Below, one piece after another: positions 38,296-47,933 of a DNA stretch of 64,000 bases. Origin of the DNA: Burhinus oedicnemus. Lineage: Eukaryota > Chordata > Aves > Charadriiformes > Burhinidae. Position numbers and translations under genes: made by a program. Where the stretch lies: assembly GCA_008921705.1 (NCBI GenBank), contig VFFE01008908.1, positions 2,037,657 to 2,101,656 on the forward strand, read 5' to 3'. The notes beneath the pieces were generated by a model, which was not told the origin of the DNA, ran no database searches, and was given only the letters and a program-made list of their open reading frames with translations. Positions within the stretch are counted from its first letter, which is position 1; the number at the start of each line of letters is the position of its first letter.

Positions 38296-40088
38296 GTAAG
38301 TCTTGCCTGTGTGTTTTGAGGTTGCATGAAGGGTAGGACTCACTTGGGAAACATTTTTTTTGACTACTAGCATGTTATTACGAGAGGGTTTATGTTTTGT
38401 TTTGTTACTCAGTGGGATCAAAGGAAGCCCAAGCCTGCATTTTAAAAATTTGTCATTGGCTACAATTTATTTCCCACCAAAACCACACAGCGCATTGCTT
38501 GCATCTAGTGTATTCCTTACGGGGCTCCCTGAATGTTAAATCAAAAGGACTAATGCTTGTTCCAGTTCCAAATGGGACTGCATAGAGACTTCCATGGTCC
38601 TCTCTGTTTGATACTACCAAGACTGCAGCTATCATTTTTTTCAGTCTGCCGTGTTCTGGGCTTCTTCATCTTTTCTCCCTCTTGGAAATATCAAAGGGTT
38701 AAAAAAAGAAAAGCAGAGGAGAATATCTATATCACAGCTCCTTTTTTTGGGCCAGTAAGGCATTACACATGAACCAACCAACAGCTACCAGTTGCATAAT
38801 AATCTTTTTTTTCTCCTATGGTGGTTTTTTCTTCTAAACAGTACCTACTGCTGTTTTGCCACTCAAATGCTGCAGTTGACTCCACCTGAGCTGTGGTTGC
38901 AAACACCTTTACTTAAGACCCAGCACACACAAACATCTACTACCTCTCTCATAAGGAAAAGAAATTTAAATGATCAGAGGAGGCCAAAGTACTGCTGCTC
39001 ATGCATACAGCTTTTGGGCAAAATAAAGGCCTGGTTTGGTGAGCCAAACCCTGTGGTGTGAAGCCATTTTTCCTTGATGAAGGAAAAACGAGCTTTTGAA
39101 AACACTATTTAACTAAGTTGAATGCATGACTTGCAATGAACACGGAACAAAAGCTTTGTTCCAGCTGCTGTCCCTGTCCCTCTTGATCCTATAGCGGTAT
39201 GGCTAGGACTCTGCCTAGGTGGCCTCTGTATGAGCGAGTCTGGGAGGCTTGCTGTGTTCATCTGGAAGAAGAGATCATGAAGGCTCCATCCCCACAGCAA
39301 CATCACAAAGCGAAGACAGCTTTGCTTCTCCGGTGCCTGCCAAGTCCTCCAGGCACTAGTACTCCTGGTTCCAGGGGCCTGGCTGTTTAATTAAACCTTA
39401 GTCAAATATTAAATTACACCATTTGTAGAAATCTAATAAATGAATCTGCTTGGAACCTTGCTAAAACCAACAATCTTCAGGGCAGAGAAAGAGTGTGCAA
39501 AGTTTTCCACCCCAGACGGGTGACAGGCAAGTACAGCTTTGACAGTGCGTGCTGCAGTCGCCTTGCTTGTGAGCATTTTTTCCCAGAGGTGGCATTTGCA
39601 GTCCTTCAAGTGTCCTCCTGCTCTCCCCTCCTGCCTCATGCTAATGCAGGCCTGGAGCTGAAGTTTCAGATTCAGTATTGCTCTTCATGCATGGGTTGTA
39701 CAAGGAAGGATATTTTCTTTAGACCATAGTATGTTTCTGAGGTTCAGCTACGTTGGTGAAAAGAGCTAGGCATCTTATAGGTGTCTGAGGTCACTAAGTG
39801 ACCATCTCAGTCCACTGATTACAGAAGGAACCAGAGGAACGAGAGTCCTAGCTTAGACCAGCCACTCAGTGGAGTTGTGCATGGCACATCTCCACTACAG
39901 AGCCAGTCTTGATGGTGGAGTGCTTTGCAGCAGCAAGCTGCTTTCCTGGTGTGGACAACAGTGGATGTAAAAGTAGATGTGCAAGAATGTATTTCACTTA
40001 CGCACTGCTTATTTTTCATTGCATCTCTTTGCTTGCTGCAGTCTTTCCCCATAGTCCAGAACTAACTACGCCTGTTACTTTCTCTTAG
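38296..40088 (+). other. LRIG1: LRIG1 intron (1793 nt)
   Basis: GT-AG intron. Nothing was recognised besides short random frames. Confidence 0.88.
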
Positions 40089-40409
40089 ATGATTTCCCCA
40101 AGCCACAGATCATCATCCAGCCTGAGACAACAGTGGCTGTCCTTGGGAAGGACATACGTTTCACTTGCTCAGCCGCCAGCAGTAGCAGCTCCCCCATGAT
40201 GTTTGCATGGAAGAAAGACAATGAGATGCTGCACAATGCTGAGATCGAGAACTTTGCCCACGTGCGGGCAAAGGATGGCGAGATGATGGAGTACACTACC
40301 ATTCTGCACCTCCGGCATGTCACCTTCACTCACGAAGGGCGTTACCAATGTATCATCACCAACCACTTTGGCTCTACCTACTCCAACAAGGCCCGACTTA
40401 CTGTTAATG
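40089..40409 (+). CDS. LRIG1: LRIG1 exon (probably 13): Ig-like domain 1
   Basis: 321 nt, phase 1 to phase 1, a single-exon Ig-like (I-set) domain. It starts [15 protein letters not shown], and the core cysteines lie in RFTCSAA and RYQCIITN. The core tryptophan is in FAWKKDN. The usual D-x-G-x-Y-x-C motif reads HEGRYQC. The serine-rich ASSSSSPM loop is shared with the human protein as recalled. The domain follows the LRR cap and belongs to the extracellular part that binds ErbB receptors. Acceptor cttag, donor gtgagt. Confidence 0.97.
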
Positions 40410-41047
40410 GTGAGTAGGAAGCTGCTTTCTCATTCCTTTCCTCTGCCTGAACTCGTACAATTCTCTGGGACCTACTTTTGGCAGTCGGTTACTTCTGAGG
40501 GTCCATTCCTCATGCTGAGGAGCTCTTTACTCCAGCTGCTTGCATCTCAGTGGATGCTGAGAAATGCCGTGTGAGGAGCACGGGCCAGGCTTGTGATGGC
40601 TGCCATCCAGCCAAACACGACAGCACGTTCTTAATGGCTGTAGCTGCCTCTCTTTGGCTGTTCCAGTAGAGTGTTTGCCCAATGAAATGGACAAATGAAA
40701 ATGAAAATACAAAAGGATACAAAGAGGGACTGTAGTGTAGAGTTTTCTGTAGGAGAGATAATGGGGTTTCTTTCCAGGTTAATCACAGAAGAAAATTAGC
40801 TTTGATCCCAGCTCTAATGGTCCTAACTGGGGGGGTCTTGGACACTGCAGACAGGTATGTGCTGTAGAAACACACGGTTAGTCCCTAGCAGTTTAGATAC
40901 ATCCTGCAAAAGCAGCTCGCCATCCTCTTGGCTATGAGTAATTATCATATTATCTCCTACCTAGGAAGAAAAACTGTTAGAACTGCCCAGAAGATGGTGT
41001 TTTCCCCATAGAACTGCTCATCTCTTTTTCTTGTTTTTCTTTATCAG
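40410..41047 (+). other. LRIG1: LRIG1 intron (638 nt)
   Basis: GT-AG intron (gtgagt ... atcag). Nothing else was recognised. Confidence 0.9.
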
Positions 41048-41329
41048 TGTTGCCCTCATTTATCAAAACTCCCCACGACATCACCAGCCGGACAGGGACA
41101 ATGGCACGGCTGGAGTGTGCAGCTGAAGGACACCCCACCCCACAAATCGCCTGGCAGAAAGATGGGGGCACGGACTTCCCTGCAGCCCGAGAACGCCGCA
41201 TGCATGTCATGCCTGACGACGATGTCTTCTTTATTACGGATGTGAAGATAGAAGACATGGGTGTCTACAGCTGCACGGCACAGAATTCTGCAGGGTCTGT
41301 GCTTGCAAATGCCACCCTGACTGTACTGG
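41048..41329 (+). CDS. LRIG1: LRIG1 exon (probably 14): Ig-like domain 2
   Basis: 282 nt, phase 1 to phase 1. It encodes [19 protein letters not shown], the first core cysteine in RLECAAEG, the tryptophan in IAWQKDG, and the second cysteine in [13 protein letters not shown]. The stretch [19 protein letters not shown] is identical to human LRIG1 as recalled and is the most conserved part of the ectodomain seen here. An NATL sequon lies near the end. Donor gtaaga. Confidence 0.97.
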
Positions 41330-41913
41330 GTAAGATGCATTAGTGCCCCAAGAGACCAAGTGGTCTGGAAGTGGGAACTGGAAGGGATTGCTGTTCAAGC
41401 TCTTCAGCAGTTGCAGATACAGAAAAAGGACAAAGAGGCAGTGCTCTGCATTAGTCTTGTTTTATTCTTTTACACTGTAGTTAACTAATGAAAAGTACCC
41501 TGCTAATTAAGAGGAGCCATAGGTCGCATTTCCTCTTGTGCCAAGGAAGCCCCTCCAACCACTCTATTTGCTGTCTGGGAAAATTACTTCAAATGGAAAT
41601 TGCACTCCATTTCTCTTGCCCTATGAAATAATTCATGCATGTCAGCCATTGCCCTTTGTCCTTGAGCATTTCTTTGGTAAGGAGACTAACACCAACTGGT
41701 TATGGGAAGGCCTTGGTTGTGATTGTTAGATCTGTTGTCGTTTGCAGCTGCCATGCTCCTGGGCACATGGATGTGTAGTGCATTGCTGTTGCTGATGTTC
41801 CTGCTGTGTTCTGTGCTTGAAGGAACATCAGTTATGTTCAATACTGCTAGAAAAAAAAATAATCTGTTGTTACACTGTCCCAAGAACTAATTTCTGTGTT
41901 TATTCCCCTGCAG
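41330..41913 (+). other. LRIG1: LRIG1 intron (584 nt)
   Basis: GT-AG intron (gtaaga ... ctgcag). Nothing else was recognised. Confidence 0.9.
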
Positions 41914-42333
41914 AGACACCATCTTTGATTCATCCACTGGAAGACCATGTAGTGTCCGTAGGTGAGACTGTGGCTCTTCAGTGCAAAGCCACAGGGAGCC
42001 CACCTCCTCGCATTACCTGGCTGAAAGGTGACCAGCCCCTGATTGTGACAGAAAGGCATCACTTTACCTCTGGCAACCAGCTGCTGATCGTTAGGAACGT
42101 TGTCTTGGAGGACGCTGGGAAATACACTTGTGAAATGTCCAACACCCTGGGGACAGAGCGTGCACACAGCCATGTGAGCATCTTACAGTCTCTTGGCTGC
42201 AGAAAGGACCGTACCACTGTGGGGATCATCACCATTGCCGTGGTGTGTAGCATCGTGCTGACATCTCTGGTCTGGGTCTGCATCATCTACCAAACCAGGA
42301 AGAAGAGTGAAGAATACAGTGTCACCAACACAG
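41914..42333 (+). CDS. LRIG1: LRIG1 exon (probably 15): Ig-like domain 3, transmembrane helix and membrane-proximal tail
   Basis: 420 nt, phase 1 to phase 1. Ig domain 3 shows core residues in [16 protein letters not shown] and [12 protein letters not shown] short linker (CRKDRT) follows, then a hydrophobic helix from about VGIITIAVV to VWVCIIYQ. The stop-transfer [13 protein letters not shown] comes next and matches the human sequence exactly as recalled. The chain crosses the plasma membrane here with the C-terminus inside. The donor is the weaker gtacct. The open frame reads on only three more codons into the intron before a stop. Confidence 0.97.
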
Positions 42334-43648
42334 GTACCTTCTAGTCTCCTGCTAAGGCTTTCTCTAAACTTTTCTGCTGTCAGACTTCCCACTGAGGCTG
42401 AACCGGCATGTCAGGTAGCCACACAATCACACTGGAAAAGCAGTCAGCTTATTTCAGTGGTTCTCTTGGCTCACAGAGCTGGAACTAGCTTTCGCTTGCT
42501 GTTGAAGCATGTTCAGAGCTGCATTTCTCCCCTTGGCTTGTTCTTCAGAAAGGTCTTTTCTGCTTGGCAGTAGTTTCAGCCATTGCTTTGCTACTTTGAT
42601 TTTCTATGACCATAAATGATAACTCTTGAGACCATCTGGATTATGTCCATGATGCTGGGAATGTGTCTTCTTGGGAATTTCTATTTTCAAAGACTTTGTA
42701 TTCAGAACTTGAAAAATTAGACTTTGAAGCTGGAATCCCTTTTTTCATGTTGCCTGTAAGAGCTGTTGTAGCCCTGCTGATGAGGGGTATCCCTCACTTT
42801 TGGGGGAAGGAGTAGTGTTTATTGCTTCCTCCTGATATTCAAAGGGGATCATTTGGTGCTGAAATAAGTGTTGCAGTGAGAGTAAACTCTCCTGCCCTCA
42901 ATGTTACGCAGCCTCTGAACAGATATATGGAAGAACCAGCCTAAGACTTCCCCACCCTGCTGGGATTTGCAGCCTTCCTCTACTATGCTTAGCTTTAGAT
43001 ATAGTATGACATAGAATTTTAAAGACACAAGCTAGATAGGAAGTCTTGGATACCATATGACTAGTGTGATGTCTCAGGAGTGGGTTTTTTTCCCCCTTTT
43101 TTTCAGTCCTGAAAATCTATGGCTTCATGCCTAGCATAATTGAGTTTCATTTGGTTCTGTGTGACAAAGGAAACTGAAATTGCCTCATATAGGATGGACA
43201 GACCCAAGGATAAGCTAAGGGGCTTAGACTTGCTTGCCTGCTTAAGTGAACTGAAGACCCTGTTCTCCCGAGTCTTTTACTCCCGACTTTTGGAGACCGA
43301 GGACTTGAGTCAGACGAGGTACTCTGAATTTCAGTGGAAAAGGAAGAATTTAATTGTTCTGAAGAGACAGTTCCACCTCCACCTACCTTGTACTGACCAT
43401 GCCAGATGGAAACACTCAAAAGGGCTTTATCAGCACTATATCCCACAGCTTTAAGCTTTAAAAAATCAGGAGTGGGGCTTCCAAGGGTAATGGGGTATTT
43501 AGGTGGTTCAGTTTCCACTGCATCTACAGAAAATACCAGTTAGATCTGGTCCCAAATCCCTTTTGAAAATGTGATTTTACATGCCTTCGAAAACAGAAGC
43601 TTTTCTATCTTACTAGGAACTGACATTTCTCTGCTCACATTGCTCTAG
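42334..43648 (+). other. LRIG1: LRIG1 intron (1315 nt)
   Basis: GT-AG intron with a non-consensus donor, gtacct. Nothing else was recognised. A 104-codon frame at 43,140-43,454 has no family similarity. Confidence 0.9.
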
Positions 43649-43771
43649 ATGAGACTATTGTGCCTCCTGATGTGCCAAGCTACTTGTCTTCACAAGGGAC
43701 TCTTTCTGACCGGCAGGAAGCGGTCGTCAGAGTAGATAACCAACAGCCCAACGGGCACATAGACAGCAATG
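43649..43771 (+). CDS. LRIG1: LRIG1 exon (probably 16): conserved cytoplasmic motif
   Basis: 123 nt, phase 1 to phase 1, donor gtgaga. It encodes [31 protein letters not shown], then NGHIDSN. The [10 protein letters not shown] core is shared between LRIG1 and LRIG3 as I recall them, so it marks the most conserved cytoplasmic segment. The [10 protein letters not shown] wording fits LRIG1. The exon is too short to stand out as an open frame and was found from the splice sites and the known tail. Confidence 0.95.
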
Positions 43772-44365
43772 GTGAGAACTGGTTTAATTATTTTTTCTGT
43801 AATGTTGTATCTAAACTTGATATGAAGAGGTAGAAATCACAGTACAAAGTACTTCTGTGCTTGTTAGGAGTTATCTGAAAGATCTTCATAATGTAATTCT
43901 CTAGCTACTGCATTTATGCAGAACAAGGATCTGTCTTTCACTTCACAAAGCTATCCTCTCCCAGTAATAACAGTGTTCATACAAGCAGACTGCTTCAGAA
44001 ACTGCTCAGTCAAGCCCTAAGGACTATTTTTTTGCTAATTTTGGATTAGTTTTTTGGCACCAGAGTTACCCATAGTTAAGGTCTACTAGAAAATACATTA
44101 GCATTGCCTGTCCCTGCCTTCAGGCTTAGAAAGTAAATGTTGGGATTTTTACAGTATTTAAACACAGCACGTTAGGAAGGAAGAGTTAAGCGTTCTAAAC
44201 TAAGATTCTCCTGAGATTGTACAGCATTTATTCTGGTAAACATTAGCTTAAAATTACCTATTATCTCCATTGCTATTTTTCTCACTTTCGCAGCTTTTAG
44301 CGTAGAAATAAGACTAACAAGTCATTTAACTGAGAGCAGATGGTTGTAATCTTCGTTTGTTACAG
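43772..44365 (+). other. LRIG1: LRIG1 intron (594 nt)
   Basis: GT-AG intron (gtgaga ... tacag). Nothing else was recognised. Confidence 0.9.
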
Positions 44366-44512
44366 GTATGTGTCAGACTGATGCTGGAAGGTGTCCAGAT
44401 GTTGAAGCTCCCACTGTAGGTTGTAGACAGCCAAAGCTGTGTATTGGCTATAATAAAGACACTTGGAAAACTGAAGACATGGCTGATGGAATGCTTGTTC
44501 CAGATAAGACAG
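44366..44512 (+). CDS. LRIG1: LRIG1 exon (probably 17): variable cytoplasmic segment
   Basis: 147 nt, phase 1 to phase 1. It encodes GMCQTDAGRCPDVEAPTVG, then CRQPKLCIGYNKDTWKTED and a segment ending PDKTG. The CRQPKLC motif and the following W-K match the human LRIG1 tail as recalled; the rest is diverged. The donor gtacaa is weak, and the frame stays open for 43 more codons into the intron. Confidence 0.92.
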
Positions 44513-45646
44513 GTACAAACCCCATTAATCTGGAAAGGTATTTTGTGTTTGTACAGATCAGAAAGCCCTCCAAGTCAGACAGTATTAAGACAAGAAATTG
44601 TTACCTTCAGAAGAAAAAAGCTCAGAATGATTCTCAGGTGTGAGCACAGTAAATTTACTTTTTCCTGCTTGCTTTGATCCTCTCTCAAGCTTGGATAGTT
44701 TGAATTCGAGGAACTGTCAGAAAGAGGCGGTCTAAAGCTCACCATCGCCATTCCTTGCAGCTGGCTGATCGGTATTTTGATTTGAGCTGTTCCTAAAACG
44801 TGAGAGGACTTTCAAACTGAAGGTGTTAAAATTTTTCATGTGCTTTAAAGGGGGTGTCAACTTCAAAGCTCAGCTTTTTTTTTTTATTTTCAAAATTTAA
44901 AGGTTGTTTTGGGCACTACACCTGCCTCTGCTCTTTGCCAATTTCGTGGGTGTTACACTCATACTTTTCTATTTTTAGGATGTGTTTTCTGTTCTCATGC
45001 TGTATTGTAACATCCACAGAAAAACAGCTGGTGAAACAAATTTTCTCTCCAGGAGAAACTGTAAAGTTTAATAATGGAAAGTTGTCGAGTGCACTAAGGA
45101 AATTAACTTTCAACATTTGGAAACTCCTTCCTGCTTGCTGCTTTGAATTCTGCTCATCTGTTATTACCACTGACAGTAATAACATATGTTGAGATAACAG
45201 TATGAGTTGACAGTGATCCCTGTAAAGTAGCAGCACAAAAATAAGAAAGGTAACTTGGTATTTTAAAGCAGGTACAGGGAAGTTCCACTTTCTATTTCTA
45301 CCCTGGCTACAAAGACTGGAAAAGGAAATAAATGCACAGTTTATTTAAAGAAAAAAAAAAAAAGTAAGTCACAACTTCTTTGGAGGAAAAAAACCCCAGC
45401 CAACTAAACCCATTAATTGGAACTACCTTTAGTGATAACTGCCGAGTTCTGAAAAACGCAGGTATTTACTAGCCCTGTATAAAACCAAGAAATATCCATA
45501 TTATTTAGTGAGAGGTTCCCACACTGCCGAGGGACAGATGAACTAAACAGAGCTGCCTTTTCCTTCCGCAAGTTGTGTGCTTCAATGCTGACAGCTTCCA
45601 GCTGGTTAATCTTCATTTGTTGTCATTTTCCCTTCCTCCCTCAAAG
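44513..45646 (+). other. LRIG1: LRIG1 intron (1134 nt)
   Basis: GT-AG intron with weak donor gtacaa and acceptor caaag. It holds an A13 run at 45,351-45,363. Nothing else was recognised. Confidence 0.88.
45351..45363. repeat. A13 homopolymer
   Basis: A run of 13 A in an LRIG1 intron. Confidence 0.9.
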
Positions 45647-45955
45647 GCTATGGCCTGCCGGTTGTGTGCACGGACTGCAGTGGCAGCACGGACAGCATGA
45701 ACGTCCACATTTACCCCAAGGAGTCGGAGTACTACTCTGAGAGCCTTAAGACTATGGATAGTACCTACCCAAACGCACTGAGCAGCAAGGAACGAAATAG
45801 GAAGAGGGGTGCAGGCACCAGCCTTCTTCATCCTCAGCCATGCAACGGGATTGCCAGCGGCAAGAGGATGGAGACAGACGGGACCCTCTACCCCAGCAAC
45901 CACGACAGAATAAGACCTGTGAGCACGACCAGCCCGTTGCTTGCAGATAAACATG
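45647..45955 (+). CDS. LRIG1: LRIG1 exon (probably 18): long cytoplasmic segment
   Basis: 309 nt, phase 1 to phase 1. It encodes GYGLPVVCTDCSGSTDSMN, a tyrosine-containing HIYPKESEYYSESLK segment, a basic SSKERNRKRGAG patch, and LYPSNHDR near the end. VVC-x-DC and LYPSNHDR anchor it to human LRIG1 as recalled; the stretch between them is not alignable by eye. The tail is reported to recruit ubiquitin ligases such as CBL in mammals. Whether these residues do so here is unknown. Donor gtacgt. Confidence 0.93.
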
Positions 45956-46149
45956 GTACGTGTTTCCTTGGGGATGTCTTTTTGTCCCCAGATGTAATCC
46001 AATCCCATCTGGGTTATAGAGCCCTGTTTTCTCCCATCAGCTTTTTCAGCTGGCTCAAGGGCGTGAATGATAGTGGCAGGGTTGGTTTTATGAGGAGCGC
46101 TGGCAGGCTGAGCATCAACTAACCATGCTGGTTCTTTGGTTTTTTGCAG
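45956..46149 (+). other. LRIG1: LRIG1 last intron (194 nt)
   Basis: The shortest intron in the gene, GT-AG (gtacgt ... ttgcag). Reading through from the previous exon stays open until a stop at 46,120-46,122, so most of the intron could be translated if retained. Confidence 0.9.
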
Positions 46150-46382
46150 GCTCTTCACAGGCAGTAGCAAAACTTTCAGAGCTTAACAACCTTAATTTGG
46201 TGAGAGCTTCACCGGCAGGAGGGTCATTAAAGAAACTGAACGTGCTTCCTGAAATGTCCCCAACACTACTGGATTTGCAGAGCGAAGCAGAAGTGAAACA
46301 AGCTCTCCTGTCCAACGGCTACGCACCCAAGCCGTGTGACTCCGTTCACGAGTTGAAGCCACCGAACAGATCGCTGGACTGA
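46150..46382 (+). CDS. LRIG1: LRIG1 terminal coding exon (probably 19)
   Basis: 233 nt from acceptor ttgcag to the TGA at 46,380-46,382. It encodes GSSQAVAKLSELNNLNLVR, a middle segment, then a C-terminal part with QALLSNGYAPKPCDS and the final PPNRSLD. The LLSNGYAPKPCD segment aligns with LLVSNGHLPKACD of human LRIG1 as recalled. The human protein then continues further (ending in LLLAPKS), so this C-terminus is shorter. Confidence 0.93.
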
Positions 46383-46569
46383 GAGCACAGACTGCCACGT
46401 GCAAATTAACAAACACGCTATTATTTTTTTTAAATTTTTTTTGCACAGAGTATATAGGCTACTTACTTCTACCTCAAATCTTGAACTGGTGACCTGTCAA
46501 AGGCAAACAACTGAGGTATGAGAAACAAGCTTGTATGGGGAACAAAATCCTGTTCGAGCGTCATCTGTT

Positions 46570-46577
46570 TGTATATA
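46570..46577 (+). promoter_or_regulatory. Pumilio response element (TGTATATA)
   Basis: An exact match to the PUF-protein consensus UGUANAUA, 190 nt past the stop codon. Pumilio binding usually lowers mRNA stability or translation. Confidence 0.5.
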
Positions 46578-46682
46578 GTTTAAAACTTCCCTGAGAAGTA
46601 TGAAGCGTTCAAAAGTTGTCTTGCATATGAAGCACATAAATGCAAGGGATTATTGTGTAAAGAGAAAAGTATTTGATACAAT

Positions 46683-46690
46683 TGTACATA
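46683..46690 (+). promoter_or_regulatory. Second Pumilio response element (TGTACATA)
   Basis: A second exact UGUANAUA match, 113 nt after the first. Paired sites in one UTR strengthen the case for PUM regulation, though each can occur by chance. Confidence 0.5.
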
Positions 46691-46699
46691 AGAGTTTTC

Positions 46700-46733
46700 A
46701 TATATAAATATATATATATACAAATATATATAT
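46700..46733. repeat. AT-dinucleotide tract
   Basis: Imperfect (AT)n broken by AAA and CAA, in the LRIG1 3' UTR. Probably length-polymorphic. Confidence 0.85.
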
Positions 46734-47283
46734 CTTTTACAGAGGCTATTTTAATCTTTAGTGCATGGAAAACTGAGTGAAATTTTACAATTTTGGCAAT
46801 ATTGTTTTCAGTATCAGGTTGCTGTTAAACTTTGTGAGCGAAATAATTCTGGTGCCTTAAATGCATAAGCAGAACTTTAAAAAGCCAGACTGTTCCAAAG
46901 GGATTGTCCTCTTTTCAATGGAAGTTCCTTTAAATCAAGTATCAATTGGGTTACTTAGCACAAATTTCTTTCTTCCCCTTTGAAATCTATTGCACTTAAC
47001 ACATCTAAATAGAGATCTTCATCTGTTTCAAATGAAGTTTATAGGAAAAAAAACCACACAGTGAGAAATTACATGGCAACCTGATTTTTTCCTGTTGGTG
47101 GAAGAACTTAAATTCCATTACTTTTCAGAACTGCGTAAAAATTAGGATTTGAACTGTGACTGTGTGATGTTAGAGTGGACCACACAAAAGGCACTAAATA
47201 ATTCAGCAACAGTGCAGAGCCCCAAAACAACCAGACAAAAAGGCTGTCATGATTAGTGAGCAGTCATTACCAAATTAAGTAAT

Positions 47284-47933
47284 GAGCCATTACCCATGAG
47301 CCAGCAATGTGCCCTTGTCGCCAGGAAGGCCAATAGAATCCTGGGCTGCATAGGGAAGAGTGTGGCCAGTAGGTCGAGGGAAGTCATTCTCCCCATCTAC
47401 TCTGCACTGGTGAGGCCACAACTGGAATACTGTGTCCAGTTCTGGGCTCCCCAGTTCAAGCGGGACAGAGAACTACTGGAGAGAGTCCAGCGTAGGGCAA
47501 CAAGGATGATTGGGGGATTGGAGCACCTCCCTTATGAGGAAAGGCTGAGAGAGCTGGGACTCTCTAGCCTGGAGAAGAGGAGCCTGAGGGGAGACCTTCT
47601 TCTTGGTTGTAAGTATCTAAGGGGTGGGCTGAAGGAGGATGGAGCCAGACTCTTTTCAGTGGTTCCCAGTGACAGGACGAGGGGCAACGGGCACAAGTTG
47701 GAACATAGGAAGTTCCATTCGAACATAAGAAAAAACTTCTTTACAGTGAGGGTGACAGAGCACTGGAACAGGCTGCCCGGGGAGGCTGTGGAGTCCCCTT
47801 CTCTGGAGATTTTCAAGACCCACCTGGATGCAGTCCTGAGTAATGTGCTCTGGGCATTCCTGTGTCAGCAGGGGAGTTGGACTAGATGATCTCCAGAGGT
47901 CCCTTCCAACTCTGAAAATTCCATGATTCCGTG
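47284..47933 (+). mobile_element. CR1 LINE, 5'-truncated, sense, inside LRIG1 3' UTR
   Basis: About 650 bp with the wording of the CR1 3' region: the C-terminal part of ORF2 and the short 3' UTR with CCCTTCCAAC and ATTCC-ATGATTCC-type end words. The open frame 47,296-47,889 (197 codons) carries typical CR1 reverse-transcriptase C-terminal motifs such as [24 protein letters not shown] and [16 protein letters not shown]. The copy lacks the endonuclease and polymerase core, so it cannot move by itself. AAGTAAT occurs directly before (47,277-47,283) and directly after (47,934-47,940), a candidate target-site duplication. Confidence 0.93.

Noticed and set aside
45613..46170. 185-codon minus-strand frame
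   Set aside because: It is the antisense shadow of the LRIG1 exon at 45,647-45,955 and the short last intron, with no similarity of its own.
41914..46382. Assignment of the gene to LRIG3 or LRIG2
   Set aside because: The tail motifs [17 protein letters not shown] and LYPSNHDR fit LRIG1, and the convergent neighbour SLC25A26 is the LRIG1 neighbour in human.
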